A stretch of 64,000 nt of DNA from an uncultured Clostridia bacterium (GTDB lineage: Bacteria; Bacillota; Clostridia; UBA1381; UMGS1253), in assembly GCA_934457145.1 (NCBI GenBank), contig CAKSHP010000002.1:1-64000 (forward strand), in the 5' to 3' direction. Below the pieces are notes generated by a model that did not search any database, was not told the DNA's origin, and worked only from the letters and a program-made list of their open reading frames with translations. Both the position numbers and the translations under genes were made by a program. Shown here piece by piece: positions 46,743 through 56,139 of the stretch. Numbering within the stretch: position 1 is the stretch's first letter; every line of letters starts with the position of its first letter.

Positions 46743-48527
46743 TTGGATACATTAAAAGGATTAAAACGCACACACTACTGCGGAAATCTTTCGGAAAAGG
46801 ATGTTGGCAAAACGGTAACGGTTATGGGCTGGGCTGATGTTTACAGAAATTTAGGCTCGCTTATATTTATTGATTTGCGCGACAGATACGGCGTTATACA
46901 GCTTTCGTTTGATACGGATGTTTGCAAAGAAACGTTTGAAAAAGCGGCATCTGTCAGAAATGAATACGTTTTGGCGGCTGTGGGCGAAGTTGTAAAAAGA
47001 AGCTCGCCGAACACAAAAATACCGACAGGTACAATAGAGATAAAGGTAAGCGAACTAAGGATATTGAGTAAATCGGAAACTCCTCCGTTTGCAATTGAAG
47101 ACGAAACTGATGTTAAAGACGAACTTCGTTTAAAATATCGTTATCTCGATTTGCGCCGCCGTCCCATGCAGGAAAATCTTGTTTTGCGTCACAGGGTTGC
47201 AAAAATTGCGCGCGATTTTTATGATGAAAACGGATTTTTGGAAATTGAAACTCCCATGCTTCAAAAGAGCACACCGGAGGGCGCAAGAGATTACCTTGTA
47301 CCGAGCCGCGTACATCCGGGAAAGTTTTATGCACTTCCTCAGTCTCCTCAGCTTTATAAACAAATTTTGATGATTTCGGGAATGGACAGATATTTTCAGA
47401 TTGTTAAGTGTTTTCGAGACGAGGACTTAAGAGCGGACAGACAGCCTGAGTTTACTCAGATAGACCTTGAAATGTCGTTTGTTGAAATTGATGATGTTAT
47501 TTCAATCAATGAAAAAATGATTGCTAAAGTGTTTAAAGAAATCAAAGGAATTGAGCTTGAAACGCCGTTTTTGCGTATGCCGTATACAGAGGCTATGGAC
47601 AGATTCGGTTCCGATAAACCGGATTTGCGTTTTTCAATGGAACTTAAAAATATATCGGACATTGTTAGTCAGTGCGGTTTCGGTGTGTTTAAAAATGCTG
47701 TGGCAGACGGCGGCAGCGTAAGATGTATAACAGTACCGGGCGGAGCTAAAAAGCTTAGCCGAAAAGAAGTGGATTCTTTGGGTGAGTTTGTTAAAACATA
47801 CAGAGCAAAAGGTCTTGCGTGGATGGCATTTGAAGAAAGCGGTGTACGCAGTCCGATTGCAAAGTTTTTAACTGAAGATGAAATTGAAAATATCAAGCAA
47901 AAAGCTTTGGCAAATACAGGTGACATGGTGTTGTTTGTTGCAGACAAAGATGAAGTTGTGTTTGATTCTCTCGGTGCGTTAAGATGTGAAATAGCAAAAC
48001 GTCTTGATATGATTGATAAAAACGACTATAAGCTTTTGTGGGTAACGGAATTTCCGCTTCTTGAGTATAGTGAAGAAGAAAACCGCTATGTTGCAAAACA
48101 TCATCCCTTTACATCACCGATGGATGAGGATTGGGAATATATAGACAGCGATCCAGGCAGAGTGCGGGCAAAGGCATATGATATTATTTTAAACGGCTGC
48201 GAACTCGGCGGCGGCAGCATAAGAATTTTCAATACCGAAATGCAGCAAAAAATGTTTGAAGTGCTTGGCTTTACAAAAGAACAGGCATGGGAACGTTTCG
48301 GCTTTCTTATGGAAGCATTTAAATACGGCACACCTCCGCACGGCGGAATGGCATACGGTCTTGACAGGTTTGTTATGCTTTTGGGCGGATGCGAGTCGAT
48401 ACGTGAAGTTATTGCTTTTCCGAAGGTTCAAAATGCATCCGAACTTATGAGCGGAGCGCCTGACAGAGTAGACGAAAAGCAGCTTGATGAATTAAGCATT
48501 AAAACAACCAAGACGGAAAAAGAATAA
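46743..48527 (+). CDS. aspS: aspartyl-tRNA synthetase
   Basis: A 594-residue bacterial-type AspRS: N-terminal OB-fold anticodon domain (GKTVTVMGWADVYRNLGSLI), LKYRYLDLRR, QSPQLYKQILM, CFRDEDLRADRQPEFTQID, the GAD insertion (about 285-420) and motif 3 GMAYGLDRFVMLLGG. The start is TTG 46743 behind AGGGGTGA; no closer ATG exists. It follows hisS by 19 bases, the usual pair in Firmicutes. Confidence 0.97.
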   Translation: MDTLKGLKRTHYCGNLSEKDVGKTVTVMGWADVYRNLGSLIFIDLRDRYGVIQLSFDTDVCKETFEKAASVRNEYVLAAVGEVVKRSSPNTKIPTGTIEIKVSELRILSKSETPPFAIEDETDVKDELRLKYRYLDLRRRPMQENLVLRHRVAKIARDFYDENGFLEIETPMLQKSTPEGARDYLVPSRVHPGKFYALPQSPQLYKQILMISGMDRYFQIVKCFRDEDLRADRQPEFTQIDLEMSFVEIDDVISINEKMIAKVFKEIKGIELETPFLRMPYTEAMDRFGSDKPDLRFSMELKNISDIVSQCGFGVFKNAVADGGSVRCITVPGGAKKLSRKEVDSLGEFVKTYRAKGLAWMAFEESGVRSPIAKFLTEDEIENIKQKALANTGDMVLFVADKDEVVFDSLGALRCEIAKRLDMIDKNDYKLLWVTEFPLLEYSEEENRYVAKHHPFTSPMDEDWEYIDSDPGRVRAKAYDIILNGCELGGGSIRIFNTEMQQKMFEVLGFTKEQAWERFGFLMEAFKYGTPPHGGMAYGLDRFVMLLGGCESIREVIAFPKVQNASELMSGAPDRVDEKQLDELSIKTTKTEKE

Positions 48528-48541
48528 GAGGATTTGGTTAT

Positions 48542-49267
48542 ATGGGCGAAATTGTGAGATTACAGCGCTATATTTCAATGAGCGGCGCTGCGTCAAGAAG
48601 ACATGCAGAGGAATTGATAACCGAAGGAAGAGTGAGCGTTAACGGAGAAATCGTGCGCACACTCGGAACAAAGGTTGAAATCGGCGCATGCAAGGTTTTG
48701 CTTGACGGAAATGAAATAAAACCAGCTTTAAAAAAGTATTATATAATGCTTAATAAACCGGAAGGGTATATTTGCTCGGTTTCCGATCAGTTTGACAGAC
48801 CGACGGTTACGGATATAGTTAAAGAAGAGATACCAAACGTGTCGCTTTATCCGGTTGGACGTCTTGACTATGACACGAGCGGGCTTTTGATTTTAACAAA
48901 TGACGGCGACTTTACCTATAAGGTTACTCATCCGAAACATAATGTCGGGAAAACTTATATTGCTGTTTTAAAGGGCGCTGTAACTATCAGCCATCTTGCA
49001 CTTTTGCGCAAGGGAATAAAGGTTGAAGATTATTATACAAGTCCTGCCGAGGTTGATTTATTAGACAGTTATCCGGGCAGAAGCGTTGTTAAAATAACAA
49101 TTCACGAAGGAAAAAACCGGCAGGTCAGAAAAATGTTTGACACTTTGGGATATAAAGTGGTTTCGCTTCACCGCGAAGCAATAGGAAAGGTGAATTTGGG
49201 AAATCTTCCTTACGGAAGATGGCGCCATTTGACCTCGGTTGAAGTGAGCTTATTAAGCAATCTGTAA
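48542..49267 (+). CDS. rluB: RsuA/RluB-type rRNA pseudouridine synthase
   Basis: A 241-residue enzyme: S4 RNA-binding domain (RLQRYISMSGAASRRHAEEL) and catalytic domain with GRLDYDTSGLLILTNDGDF (catalytic Asp) and EGKNRQVRKMFDTLG. It converts uridine to pseudouridine in ribosomal RNA, probably position 2605 of 23S. The RsuA and RluE relatives are hard to separate by eye. It ends the lon-to-rluB run; a terminator follows at once. Confidence 0.9.
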   Translation: MGEIVRLQRYISMSGAASRRHAEELITEGRVSVNGEIVRTLGTKVEIGACKVLLDGNEIKPALKKYYIMLNKPEGYICSVSDQFDRPTVTDIVKEEIPNVSLYPVGRLDYDTSGLLILTNDGDFTYKVTHPKHNVGKTYIAVLKGAVTISHLALLRKGIKVEDYYTSPAEVDLLDSYPGRSVVKITIHEGKNRQVRKMFDTLGYKVVSLHREAIGKVNLGNLPYGRWRHLTSVEVSLLSNL

Positions 49268-49271
49268 AACG

Positions 49272-49311
49272 AAAAGCATTTTGCACGGTGCACGATGTGA
49301 AATGCTTTTTT
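49272..49311 (+). terminator. terminator after the rluB-like gene
   Basis: AAAAGCATTT at 49272-49281 pairs with AAATGCTTTT at 49300-49309, then further T. A nested TGCACGGTGCA hairpin fills the loop. Confidence 0.88.
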
Positions 49312-49446
49312 GTATATTTATACGTTTTATACATATTTGGTCTTGAAAATGCACTGTTATAGTAAAAAAATTAATATATTCTTCTGACAAAAATAAACGT
49401 TTTTTGCTTTTTAATTGCATTTTTATACTGTTTAAGTAAAAAGGTA

Positions 49447-49475
49447 TTGACAATAAATCAAAACTGATGTAAAAT
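49447..49475 (+). promoter_or_regulatory. sigma-A promoter of the liv operon
   Basis: TTGACA at 49447-49452, 17 bases, TAAAAT at 49470-49475, 33 bases before the livJ start. Nearly consensus, so strong expression is expected. Confidence 0.88.
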
Positions 49476-49508
49476 CAATGCATATCAAAAATATTGGAGG
49501 GATATTAT

Positions 49509-50669
49509 ATGAAAAAAACATTGGCATTAATCTTGGCAGCTTGTATGAGCATGTTTGTGTTTGCAGGCTGCGGCTCAAACGAAAGCAAAAGCGTGGGAGA
49601 TAACACGATTTTAATCGGCGGTATCGGACCTTTGACCGGTGCGGCAGCAACTTATGGTAACGCAGTTAAAAAAGGTATGCAGCTTGCTATTGATGAAATA
49701 AATGAAGCAGGCGGCGTAAACGGTATTAAGCTTGCAATGAATTTCCAGGATGATGAGCATGATGCAGAAAAATCTGTTAATGCTTATAACACTCTTATGG
49801 ATGCAGGAATGAAACTTCTTATCGGTACAGTAACTTCAGACCCTTGTGTTGCAGTTGCAGCTAAATCTGTTGAAGATAACGTGTTCCAGCTCACACCTTC
49901 GGGTTCTTCAGTTCAGTGTACAAAATTCGATAATGCATTTAGAGTTTGCTTTAACGACCCCAACCAAGGTATTGCAGCAGCTCAGTATATTAAAGAAAAC
50001 AACCTGGCACAAAAAGTTGCTGTAATCTATAACAGCTCAGATGTATATTCTTCAGGTATTTATGAAAAATTTGCAGCAGAATCTCAGAGTGAAGGTCTTG
50101 AAATTACAACGGCACAGGCTTTCACAAAAGATAATGCAACAGACTTTTCGGTTCAGCTTCAGAAGATTAAAGAGTCAGGCGCTGATTTAGTGTTCCTTCC
50201 GATTTACTATCAGGAAGCTGCATTGATTTTGACACAAGCAAACAAAGCAGGAATTGATTTGAAATACTTTGGCTGTGACGGTCTTGACGGTCTTACAGAT
50301 CAGCTTGGAGAAGAAAATGTAAGTCTTGCAGAAGGCGTAATGCTTTTAACTCCGTTCGCTGCAGACGCTAAGGATGAAGCAACTGTTAAATTTGTTAACG
50401 CGTATAAAGCTAAGTATAATAACGAGGTTCCGATTCAGTTCGCCGCCGATGCATACGATGCAGTATATATTGTAAAAGCTGCAATGGAGAAAGCAGGAAT
50501 TAAAGATGCTTCTATCAGCGCTTCCGATCTTTGTGACGCTTTAAAAGGCGCTATGACACAGATTGAAGTAAGCGGTGTTACAGGTCATATGACTTGGGAT
50601 ACAGCAGGCGAACCTACTAAAGAGCCTAAGGCTATGGTTATTAAAGACGGCGAATACAAAGCAATGTAA
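49509..50669 (+). CDS. livJ: branched-chain amino-acid ABC transporter, substrate-binding lipoprotein
   Basis: A 386-residue lipoprotein: signal sequence with lipobox FAGC (Cys at about residue 21), then the type I periplasmic-binding fold (LIGGIGPLTGAAATYGNAVKK, DDEHDAEKSVNAYNTLMD). Binds leucine, isoleucine or valine (or a related amino acid) outside the membrane. GGAGGG at 49496-49501 sets ATG 49509. A near-consensus promoter precedes it, and a hairpin separates it from livH, which would favour higher levels of the binding protein. Confidence 0.95.
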   Translation: MKKTLALILAACMSMFVFAGCGSNESKSVGDNTILIGGIGPLTGAAATYGNAVKKGMQLAIDEINEAGGVNGIKLAMNFQDDEHDAEKSVNAYNTLMDAGMKLLIGTVTSDPCVAVAAKSVEDNVFQLTPSGSSVQCTKFDNAFRVCFNDPNQGIAAAQYIKENNLAQKVAVIYNSSDVYSSGIYEKFAAESQSEGLEITTAQAFTKDNATDFSVQLQKIKESGADLVFLPIYYQEAALILTQANKAGIDLKYFGCDGLDGLTDQLGEENVSLAEGVMLLTPFAADAKDEATVKFVNAYKAKYNNEVPIQFAADAYDAVYIVKAAMEKAGIKDASISASDLCDALKGAMTQIEVSGVTGHMTWDTAGEPTKEPKAMVIKDGEYKAM

Positions 50670-50701
50670 AATGTCGCACACAGTTTAAAAGCTGTTGTTA
50701 T

Positions 50702-50747
50702 ACACGTATATAAACGGGGTTATCAGGAGGTAACCTCGTTTACGTGT
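50702..50747 (+). promoter_or_regulatory. livJ-livH intercistronic hairpin
   Basis: TAAACGGGGTTA (50711-50722) pairs with TAACCTCGTTTA (50731-50742) with one G-U; ACACG (50702-50706) and CGTGT (50743-50747) extend it beyond a bulge. No T-run follows, so it is likely an mRNA-stabilising or processing element. Confidence 0.7.
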
Positions 50748-50824
50748 TTAAATAAAACTAAAGTATGTTTAAAAAAGTTTATTTCTAAAAGCGGCGCTTT
50801 GCTGTTTAAAGGGGGAGTCACATC

Positions 50825-51703
50825 ATGGGTTTTATATCATACTTAATTAACGGAATGAGTCTCGGCAGTATTTATGCTTTGATATCTCTGGGATATACAA
50901 TGGTTTACGGTATTGCAAAAATGCTTAACTTTGCACACGGAGATGTTATCATGATAGGCGGATATGTTGCATTTACGGCTATCAGCACATATAATTGTCC
51001 GGTGTGGCTTGCTGTTATTTTAAGCATTATTGTCTGCACACTGCTTGGCGTGATAATAGAAAGAGTGGCATATAAACCGCTCAGAAATTCATCATCACTC
51101 ACAGTTCTCATCACAGCTATCGGTGTTAGTTATATGCTTCAAAATGCCGCACTTTTAATTTTCGGAGCAACACCGAAAACATTTAATTCAATCGTTTCCG
51201 TTCCCGAATGGCATATAAATAATCAGCTGACGATATCGGGAGAAACAATAACAACTATGGTTATAACGGTTGTTATAATGGTTGCGCTTACTTTGTTTGT
51301 AAACAAAACAAAGCAAGGGTCGGCAATGCTTGCGGTTTCGGAGGATAAAGGCGCAGCGCAGCTTATGGGAATAAACGTAAATAAAACAATTTCAATCACG
51401 TTTGCAATCGGCTCGGCACTTGCTGCCGTTGCAAGTTTGCTTTTGTGTTCGACATATCCTCAAATCAGCCCGTATACAGGTGCAATGCCCGGAATAAAGG
51501 CGTTTGTTGCAGCGGTATTCGGAGGCATAGGAAGTATTCCCGGGGCAATGATAGGCGGAATTTTGCTTGGAATTATTGAAAGTCTAAGTAAAGCCTACAT
51601 TTCTTCTCAAATGGCAGATGCAATAGTTTTCGGAGTGCTTGTTTTGGTTTTGATTGTAAAACCGACAGGTATTTTAGGAAAGAAAATTAACGAAAAAGTT
51701 TAA
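50825..51703 (+). CDS. livH: branched-chain amino-acid ABC transporter, permease LivH
   Basis: A 292-residue permease with about eight membrane segments: YLINGMSLGSIYALISLGYT at the start and KAFVAAVFGGIGSIPGAMIGG near the C-terminus, both typical of LivH. Forms the channel with LivM. AAAGGGGGAG precedes the ATG. The 155-base gap from livJ contains the intercistronic hairpin. Confidence 0.96.
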   Translation: MGFISYLINGMSLGSIYALISLGYTMVYGIAKMLNFAHGDVIMIGGYVAFTAISTYNCPVWLAVILSIIVCTLLGVIIERVAYKPLRNSSSLTVLITAIGVSYMLQNAALLIFGATPKTFNSIVSVPEWHINNQLTISGETITTMVITVVIMVALTLFVNKTKQGSAMLAVSEDKGAAQLMGINVNKTISITFAIGSALAAVASLLLCSTYPQISPYTGAMPGIKAFVAAVFGGIGSIPGAMIGGILLGIIESLSKAYISSQMADAIVFGVLVLVLIVKPTGILGKKINEKV

Positions 51704-51727
51704 GCTGCAAGAAGGGAGAAGAGAATT

Positions 51728-52798
51728 ATGGGTACTGATATAAAAATAAAAAAACATACAAGCAGTACAGTAATTAATATATGTATGATAATTGCACTGT
51801 TTGTATTGTGTCAGATTTTAATTTCAACCGGAGTAATGACAAGACATTTTAAAGGTATGCTTATTCCGATTATAGTAAACGTTATTTTGGCGATGTCGCT
51901 TAATCTGGTAGTTGGAGTTTTGGGCGAGCTTAGCCTCGGTCATGCCGGATTTGTGTGCGTGGGAGCATATATAGGAAGTTTGTTTTCTCTTTTAACAAAA
52001 GATGTATTGACGGTTTCGCTTATTCGTTTTCCGCTGGCAATTATAGTCGGCGGACTTGCGGCAGCGCTCTTCGGTCTTTTGATAGGCTTTCCCGTATTCA
52101 GATTAAAGGGAGATTACCTTGCAATTGTAACTTTGGCTTTCGGCGAGATCATAAAAAATATTTTTAATAATATATATCTTGTTAAAGGTGCCGATGGTTT
52201 ACAGTTTACAATGAGCGTTGACAAATTTAATCAGATGAGTTATGAAACAGAACTTATTAAAGGTGCAAGCGGAATTAAAGGCACGCCGCAGGATTCAAAT
52301 ATTATTATAGGTTTTATTTTAATTCTTATTTGCCTTGTGGTCATTTCAAACATAGTAAATTCACGCACAGGCAGAGCAATTATGGCAATCAGAGATAACA
52401 GAATTGCTGCTGAATCTATAGGAATAAATATAACAAAATATAAATTTATTGCATTTATTGTGTCGGCATTTTTTGCGGGCACGGCAGGCGTTTTGTATTC
52501 ACACAACTTAACCACGCTTACAGCACCTAAGTTTGACTATAATATGTCAATTTTAGTTTTGGTTTATGTTGTGCTCGGCGGTATGGGAAGTATGAGGGGT
52601 TCAATAATTGCGGCAATAGTTCTTACTGCACTTCCAGAGCTTTTCAGACAGTTAAACGATTATCGTATGCTTATGTATGCAATAGTTTTAATTGCTATGA
52701 TGCTTCTTAAAAACAATGAAAAAGTACAAACATTTATTGCAAAAATTTCTGTAAAGAAAAACCGCGGAAAGAAGGTGGATTCAAATGCCAATGCTTAA
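51728..52798 (+). CDS. livM: branched-chain amino-acid ABC transporter, permease LivM
   Basis: A 356-residue permease: LNLVVGVLGELSLGHAGFVC and GDYLAIVTLAFGEIIK are the LivM signatures, and VVLGGMGSMRGSIIAAIVL lies near the end. About nine membrane segments. It follows livH by 24 bases and overlaps livG by 14. Confidence 0.96.
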   Translation: MGTDIKIKKHTSSTVINICMIIALFVLCQILISTGVMTRHFKGMLIPIIVNVILAMSLNLVVGVLGELSLGHAGFVCVGAYIGSLFSLLTKDVLTVSLIRFPLAIIVGGLAAALFGLLIGFPVFRLKGDYLAIVTLAFGEIIKNIFNNIYLVKGADGLQFTMSVDKFNQMSYETELIKGASGIKGTPQDSNIIIGFILILICLVVISNIVNSRTGRAIMAIRDNRIAAESIGINITKYKFIAFIVSAFFAGTAGVLYSHNLTTLTAPKFDYNMSILVLVYVVLGGMGSMRGSIIAAIVLTALPELFRQLNDYRMLMYAIVLIAMMLLKNNEKVQTFIAKISVKKNRGKKVDSNANA

Positions 52799-53543
52799 CA
52801 CAATTGATTTGGGAATACATTTCGGCGGTTTGAAGGCTGTTGATAAATTTAATTTAAAAATTGAAAAAGGACAACTGTATGGATTAATCGGCCCTAACGG
52901 AGCCGGTAAAACAACTGTTTTCAATTTGCTTACAGGCGTTTATAAGCCGACCGACGGACTTTTCTATCTTGACGGCGAGAATTTAACAGGCAGAAGTGCA
53001 GTTGAGATTAACAAAAAAGGAATTGCAAGAACATTCCAGAATATCAGGTTGTTTGAAACGCTTTCGGTTTTGGATAATGTAAAGATAGGTTTGCATAACC
53101 AAAATAAATACGGCACGGTGTCAAGCATTTTCAGAACACCGAAGTTTTTTAAAGAAGAAAATAACATGAATTTAAAAGCCGTGGAGCTTTTGAAGGTTTT
53201 CGGACTTGAAAAAAGCATTAATATTTCGGCGGCAAATTTGCCATACGGTCAGCAAAGAAAACTTGAAATTGCAAGAGCGCTTGCTTCAAATCCGAAGCTG
53301 CTGTTGCTTGACGAACCGGCTGCCGGCATGAATCCGAATGAGACGCAGGAGCTTATGGATACAATTAAGCTTGTGCGCAACAGATTTGACATGACAATAC
53401 TTCTGATAGAGCATGATATGCGTCTTGTCAGCGGTATTTGCGAAGAAGTTACGGTTCTTAACTTCGGACAGGTTCTTGCGCAGGGAAAAACAAGTGAAGT
53501 TCTTAATAACCATGATGTTATAAAAGCATATCTCGGAGATTGA
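52785..53543 (+). CDS. livG: branched-chain amino-acid ABC transporter, ATPase LivG
   Basis: A 252-residue ABC ATPase: LIGPNGAGKTTVFNLLTGVY (Walker A), ARTFQNIRLFETLSVLDNV, a signature reading LPYGQQRKLEIARAL rather than LSGGQ, and LLLDEPAAGMN (Walker B). The LPYG variant is normal for LivG. ATG 52785 follows AAGGTGG inside the end of livM; a second ATG is at 52791. Confidence 0.96.
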   Translation: MPMLNTIDLGIHFGGLKAVDKFNLKIEKGQLYGLIGPNGAGKTTVFNLLTGVYKPTDGLFYLDGENLTGRSAVEINKKGIARTFQNIRLFETLSVLDNVKIGLHNQNKYGTVSSIFRTPKFFKEENNMNLKAVELLKVFGLEKSINISAANLPYGQQRKLEIARALASNPKLLLLDEPAAGMNPNETQELMDTIKLVRNRFDMTILLIEHDMRLVSGICEEVTVLNFGQVLAQGKTSEVLNNHDVIKAYLGD

Positions 53544-53564
53544 TTTGAAAGGAGTTTGATTAAA

Positions 53565-54275
53565 ATGCCTATGTTGGAAGTTAAAGACTTAAAAGTGAGC
53601 TACGGCGTTATCAATGCAATCAAAGGCGTCTCCTTTGAGGTCAACGAAGGAGAGGTTATTGCGTTAATCGGTGCAAACGGAGCCGGCAAAACAACTATTC
53701 TTCATACTATTACGGGTCTTTTGCCTGCAAAAGAGGGAAGTATAACGTTTGAAGGCTGTGACCTTTTGAAAACACCGGCGCATAAAATTGTTGCTATGGG
53801 TATGGCGCATGTTCCGGAGGGACGAAGAATATTTCAGCACCTTTCGGTATATGAGAATTTAAAACTCGGTGCATTTGTCAGAAATGATAAAGAAAATATA
53901 AACAAGACATTAGAAAAAATTTATGAAAGTTTTCCCAGGCTTAAGGAAAGAAAGAATCAGGTTGCGGGCACGCTTTCCGGCGGTGAGCAGCAGATGCTTG
54001 CAATGGGAAGAGCACTTATGTCAAATCCGAAAATTATTTTGATGGATGAGCCTTCGATGGGACTTTCACCGCTGTTGGTGTCGGAAATTTTTAACATTAT
54101 TGAAGACATTAAAAAATCAGGAACAACGGTTTTGCTTGTTGAACAAAATGCGAAAAAGGCATTAAATATTGCAGACAGAGCGTATGTTCTTGAAACAGGA
54201 AAAATCGTCTTGTCCGGCGATGCAACAGAACTGGCAAGCAGTGAACAAGTTAAAAAAGCATATCTCGGAGAATAA
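53565..54275 (+). CDS. livF: branched-chain amino-acid ABC transporter, ATPase LivF
   Basis: A 236-residue ABC ATPase: LIGANGAGKTTILHTITGLL, VPEGRRIFQHLSVYENL, GTLSGGEQQMLAMGRALM and ILMDEPSMGLSP. It pairs with LivG to power uptake. ATG 53565 is chosen from AAAGGAG at 53548-53554; a TTG at 53556 is too close. It ends the operon before a convergent terminator. Confidence 0.96.
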   Translation: MPMLEVKDLKVSYGVINAIKGVSFEVNEGEVIALIGANGAGKTTILHTITGLLPAKEGSITFEGCDLLKTPAHKIVAMGMAHVPEGRRIFQHLSVYENLKLGAFVRNDKENINKTLEKIYESFPRLKERKNQVAGTLSGGEQQMLAMGRALMSNPKIILMDEPSMGLSPLLVSEIFNIIEDIKKSGTTVLLVEQNAKKALNIADRAYVLETGKIVLSGDATELASSEQVKKAYLGE

Positions 54276-54283
54276 AAATAAAA

Positions 54284-54329
54284 CCGGCTTTTTGCGTTTG
54301 AATGCTATAATCAAACTAAAGAAAGCCGG
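54284..54329. terminator. bidirectional terminator between livF and dinB
   Basis: CCGGCTTT (54284-54291) pairs with AAAGCCGG (54322-54329), with an inner stem GTTTGA / TCAAAC (54296-54301, 54311-54316). A-rich DNA on the left gives the T-run for the minus strand, and TTCTTT on the right for the plus strand. The flanking genes converge here. Confidence 0.82.
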
Positions 54330-54404
54330 GTTCTTTGTATCATAAAATACTGCTCACAGCGAGTAGATATTTATTTGCGATAAGAAAACTAATTTTGTAA
54401 AAAG

Positions 54405-55595
54405 TTAATCGGAGTTATCGGTTGCGCGTGCTGCATGTATATTGTTTTTGCCGTATTTTTTATTTAATTTATCAATTGCCATGGCAAGCGATTCTGATTT
54501 TTGAACGGATTTATTTTCTTCATCAAAAATACTCAGCTGTGTTTCGGAATTTATATCGCAAAGGGAAGAAGCAGTGATTGTTATCAGGCGAATGGGTTTT
54601 GTGTCGAGAGAGCAGCTTTTTATAATTTGCATCGCTGCGCTGTAAATATCCCGAAAAGAAAATATCGGATGCGAAAGCATAGTCTGACGGTTTTTAACCT
54701 TAAAATCCGCATATTTAACGCTGACTTGTACACAGTTTGCTTTAAGCTTGGCATTAATAAGCCTTGCGGAAACTGTTTCGCATAACTTCATAACGCCGCG
54801 GCAGATTTCATCTTTATTTGTTAAATCATGCGAAAATGTTGTGCCGTTGCCGATGGATTTAACCTCGCTTTTATGGTTAAAATCCAAAACGGGGGAGTCG
54901 TCATTTCCGTTTGCATAGTCATAAAGCATTTTTCCGTGCTTACCTAAAAGACTGTAAAGCGTGTTTTCCTTGCAGGCGGCAAGATCGCCTATTGTATTAA
55001 CGCCTATTGTGTGAAGCTTTTCAAAAACGCTTTTTCCGACATAGAGCAAGTCGCTCACAGGCAGAGGATAAACAATGGCTTTAAAATTTTCTTTTGAAAT
55101 AACTGTTGTGGCGTCCGGCTTTTTGTAATCGCTTCCGAGTTTGGCAAAAACTTTATTAAATGATACTCCAACGGAAATCGTTAGTCCGAGTTCGTTTTTT
55201 ACAACGCTTCTGAGCGTGTCGGCAATGGTTTTACCGTCGCCGAATAAAAGACGGCTGCCTGTTACATCAAGCCATGATTCATCAATGCCGAAAGGCTCTA
55301 CCTGATTTGTGTAGCGAAGATATATCTCGTTAACCTTTTTGGAATATTTTTTATAAAGATCATGATGAGGCGGCAAAAACACAAGCTCGGGGCATTTCTT
55401 CTTTGCCTGCCACACAGTTTCGGCAGTTTTTATATTAAACCTTTTTGCCGGTTCATTTTTTGCAAGAATAATTCCGTGTCTGTTTTTCGGATCTCCGCAC
55501 ACAGCAACCGGCTTATCTTTTAATTCCGGGTGGCTAAGAAGCTCAACGGAGGCAAAAAATCCATTCAAATCACAATGAAGTATTGTTCTGTCCAT
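54405..55595 (-). CDS. dinB: DNA polymerase IV (Y family)
   Basis: A 396-residue translesion polymerase: ILHCDLNGFFASVELLSHPE at the N-terminus (catalytic Asp), GIDESWLDVTG with the second acidic pair, helix-hairpin-helix region (IGVNTIGDLAACKENTLYSLLG) and little-finger domain. Near the C-terminus, QLSIFDEENK looks like a beta-clamp binding motif. It copies past damaged bases with low fidelity. Last gene of the rex operon, 41 bases after ruvX. No LexA box is visible upstream. Confidence 0.95.
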   Translation of the reverse strand: MDRTILHCDLNGFFASVELLSHPELKDKPVAVCGDPKNRHGIILAKNEPAKRFNIKTAETVWQAKKKCPELVFLPPHHDLYKKYSKKVNEIYLRYTNQVEPFGIDESWLDVTGSRLLFGDGKTIADTLRSVVKNELGLTISVGVSFNKVFAKLGSDYKKPDATTVISKENFKAIVYPLPVSDLLYVGKSVFEKLHTIGVNTIGDLAACKENTLYSLLGKHGKMLYDYANGNDDSPVLDFNHKSEVKSIGNGTTFSHDLTNKDEICRGVMKLCETVSARLINAKLKANCVQVSVKYADFKVKNRQTMLSHPIFSFRDIYSAAMQIIKSCSLDTKPIRLITITASSLCDINSETQLSIFDEENKSVQKSESLAMAIDKLNKKYGKNNIHAARATDNSD

Positions 55596-55636
55596 AAAAA
55601 TCTCCGTTTCGTAACTGATAAAAATAGTGATAAAAA

Positions 55637-56062
55637 TTATTCATTTTTCTTTTTATCCATATATGTTTGCAAAATAAGTGCGGCAGAAACGGTGTCGATA
55701 ACGTTTTTTCTTTTTTCGCCGCGAGTGTTTGTTAAATTTAAAGTGTTTATGGCACAAACCGTGGTTAATCTTTCGTCACAAAAATCAATTGTGCCGCTGT
55801 ATATTTTTTTTAGTTTTTCTGCAAAGTCCATTGTTTTTTCGCCGCGAAAACCAATTGTGCCGTCCATGTTTTTGGGCATGCCTATTACTATTGTTTCAGG
55901 ATTATACTCGGATATGAGTTCCTGTAGTCTTGAAAATAAAACATTTTTATTTTTGTTTTTAATTGTTTCAATTCCCTGAGCGGTAATTCCGAGTAAATCG
56001 GAAATGGCAATTCCGACTCTTGCGTCTCCGTAGTCAATTCCCATAATTCTTTTATATTTCAT
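55637..56062 (-). CDS. ruvX: RuvX/YqgF family nuclease (Holliday junction resolvase-like)
   Basis: A 141-residue RNase H-fold protein: IMGIDYGDARVGIAISD, VIGMPKNMDGTIG and CDERLTTVCA hold the conserved acidic residues. Homologues process the 5' end of pre-16S rRNA; a resolvase role is older inference. It lies between the P-loop/Asp23-like gene (77 bases upstream) and dinB. AGGTTATATG-like spacing: GGAGG on the minus strand precedes the ATG. Confidence 0.93.
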   Translation of the reverse strand: MKYKRIMGIDYGDARVGIAISDLLGITAQGIETIKNKNKNVLFSRLQELISEYNPETIVIGMPKNMDGTIGFRGEKTMDFAEKLKKIYSGTIDFCDERLTTVCAINTLNLTNTRGEKRKNVIDTVSAALILQTYMDKKKNE

Positions 56063-56139
56063 ATAACCTCCGTATGTTTAAAACTTTTTATACACATAAA
56101 ATTGTAGTGGCAATTGTTTGTATCAAAAAGTGTGTATTT

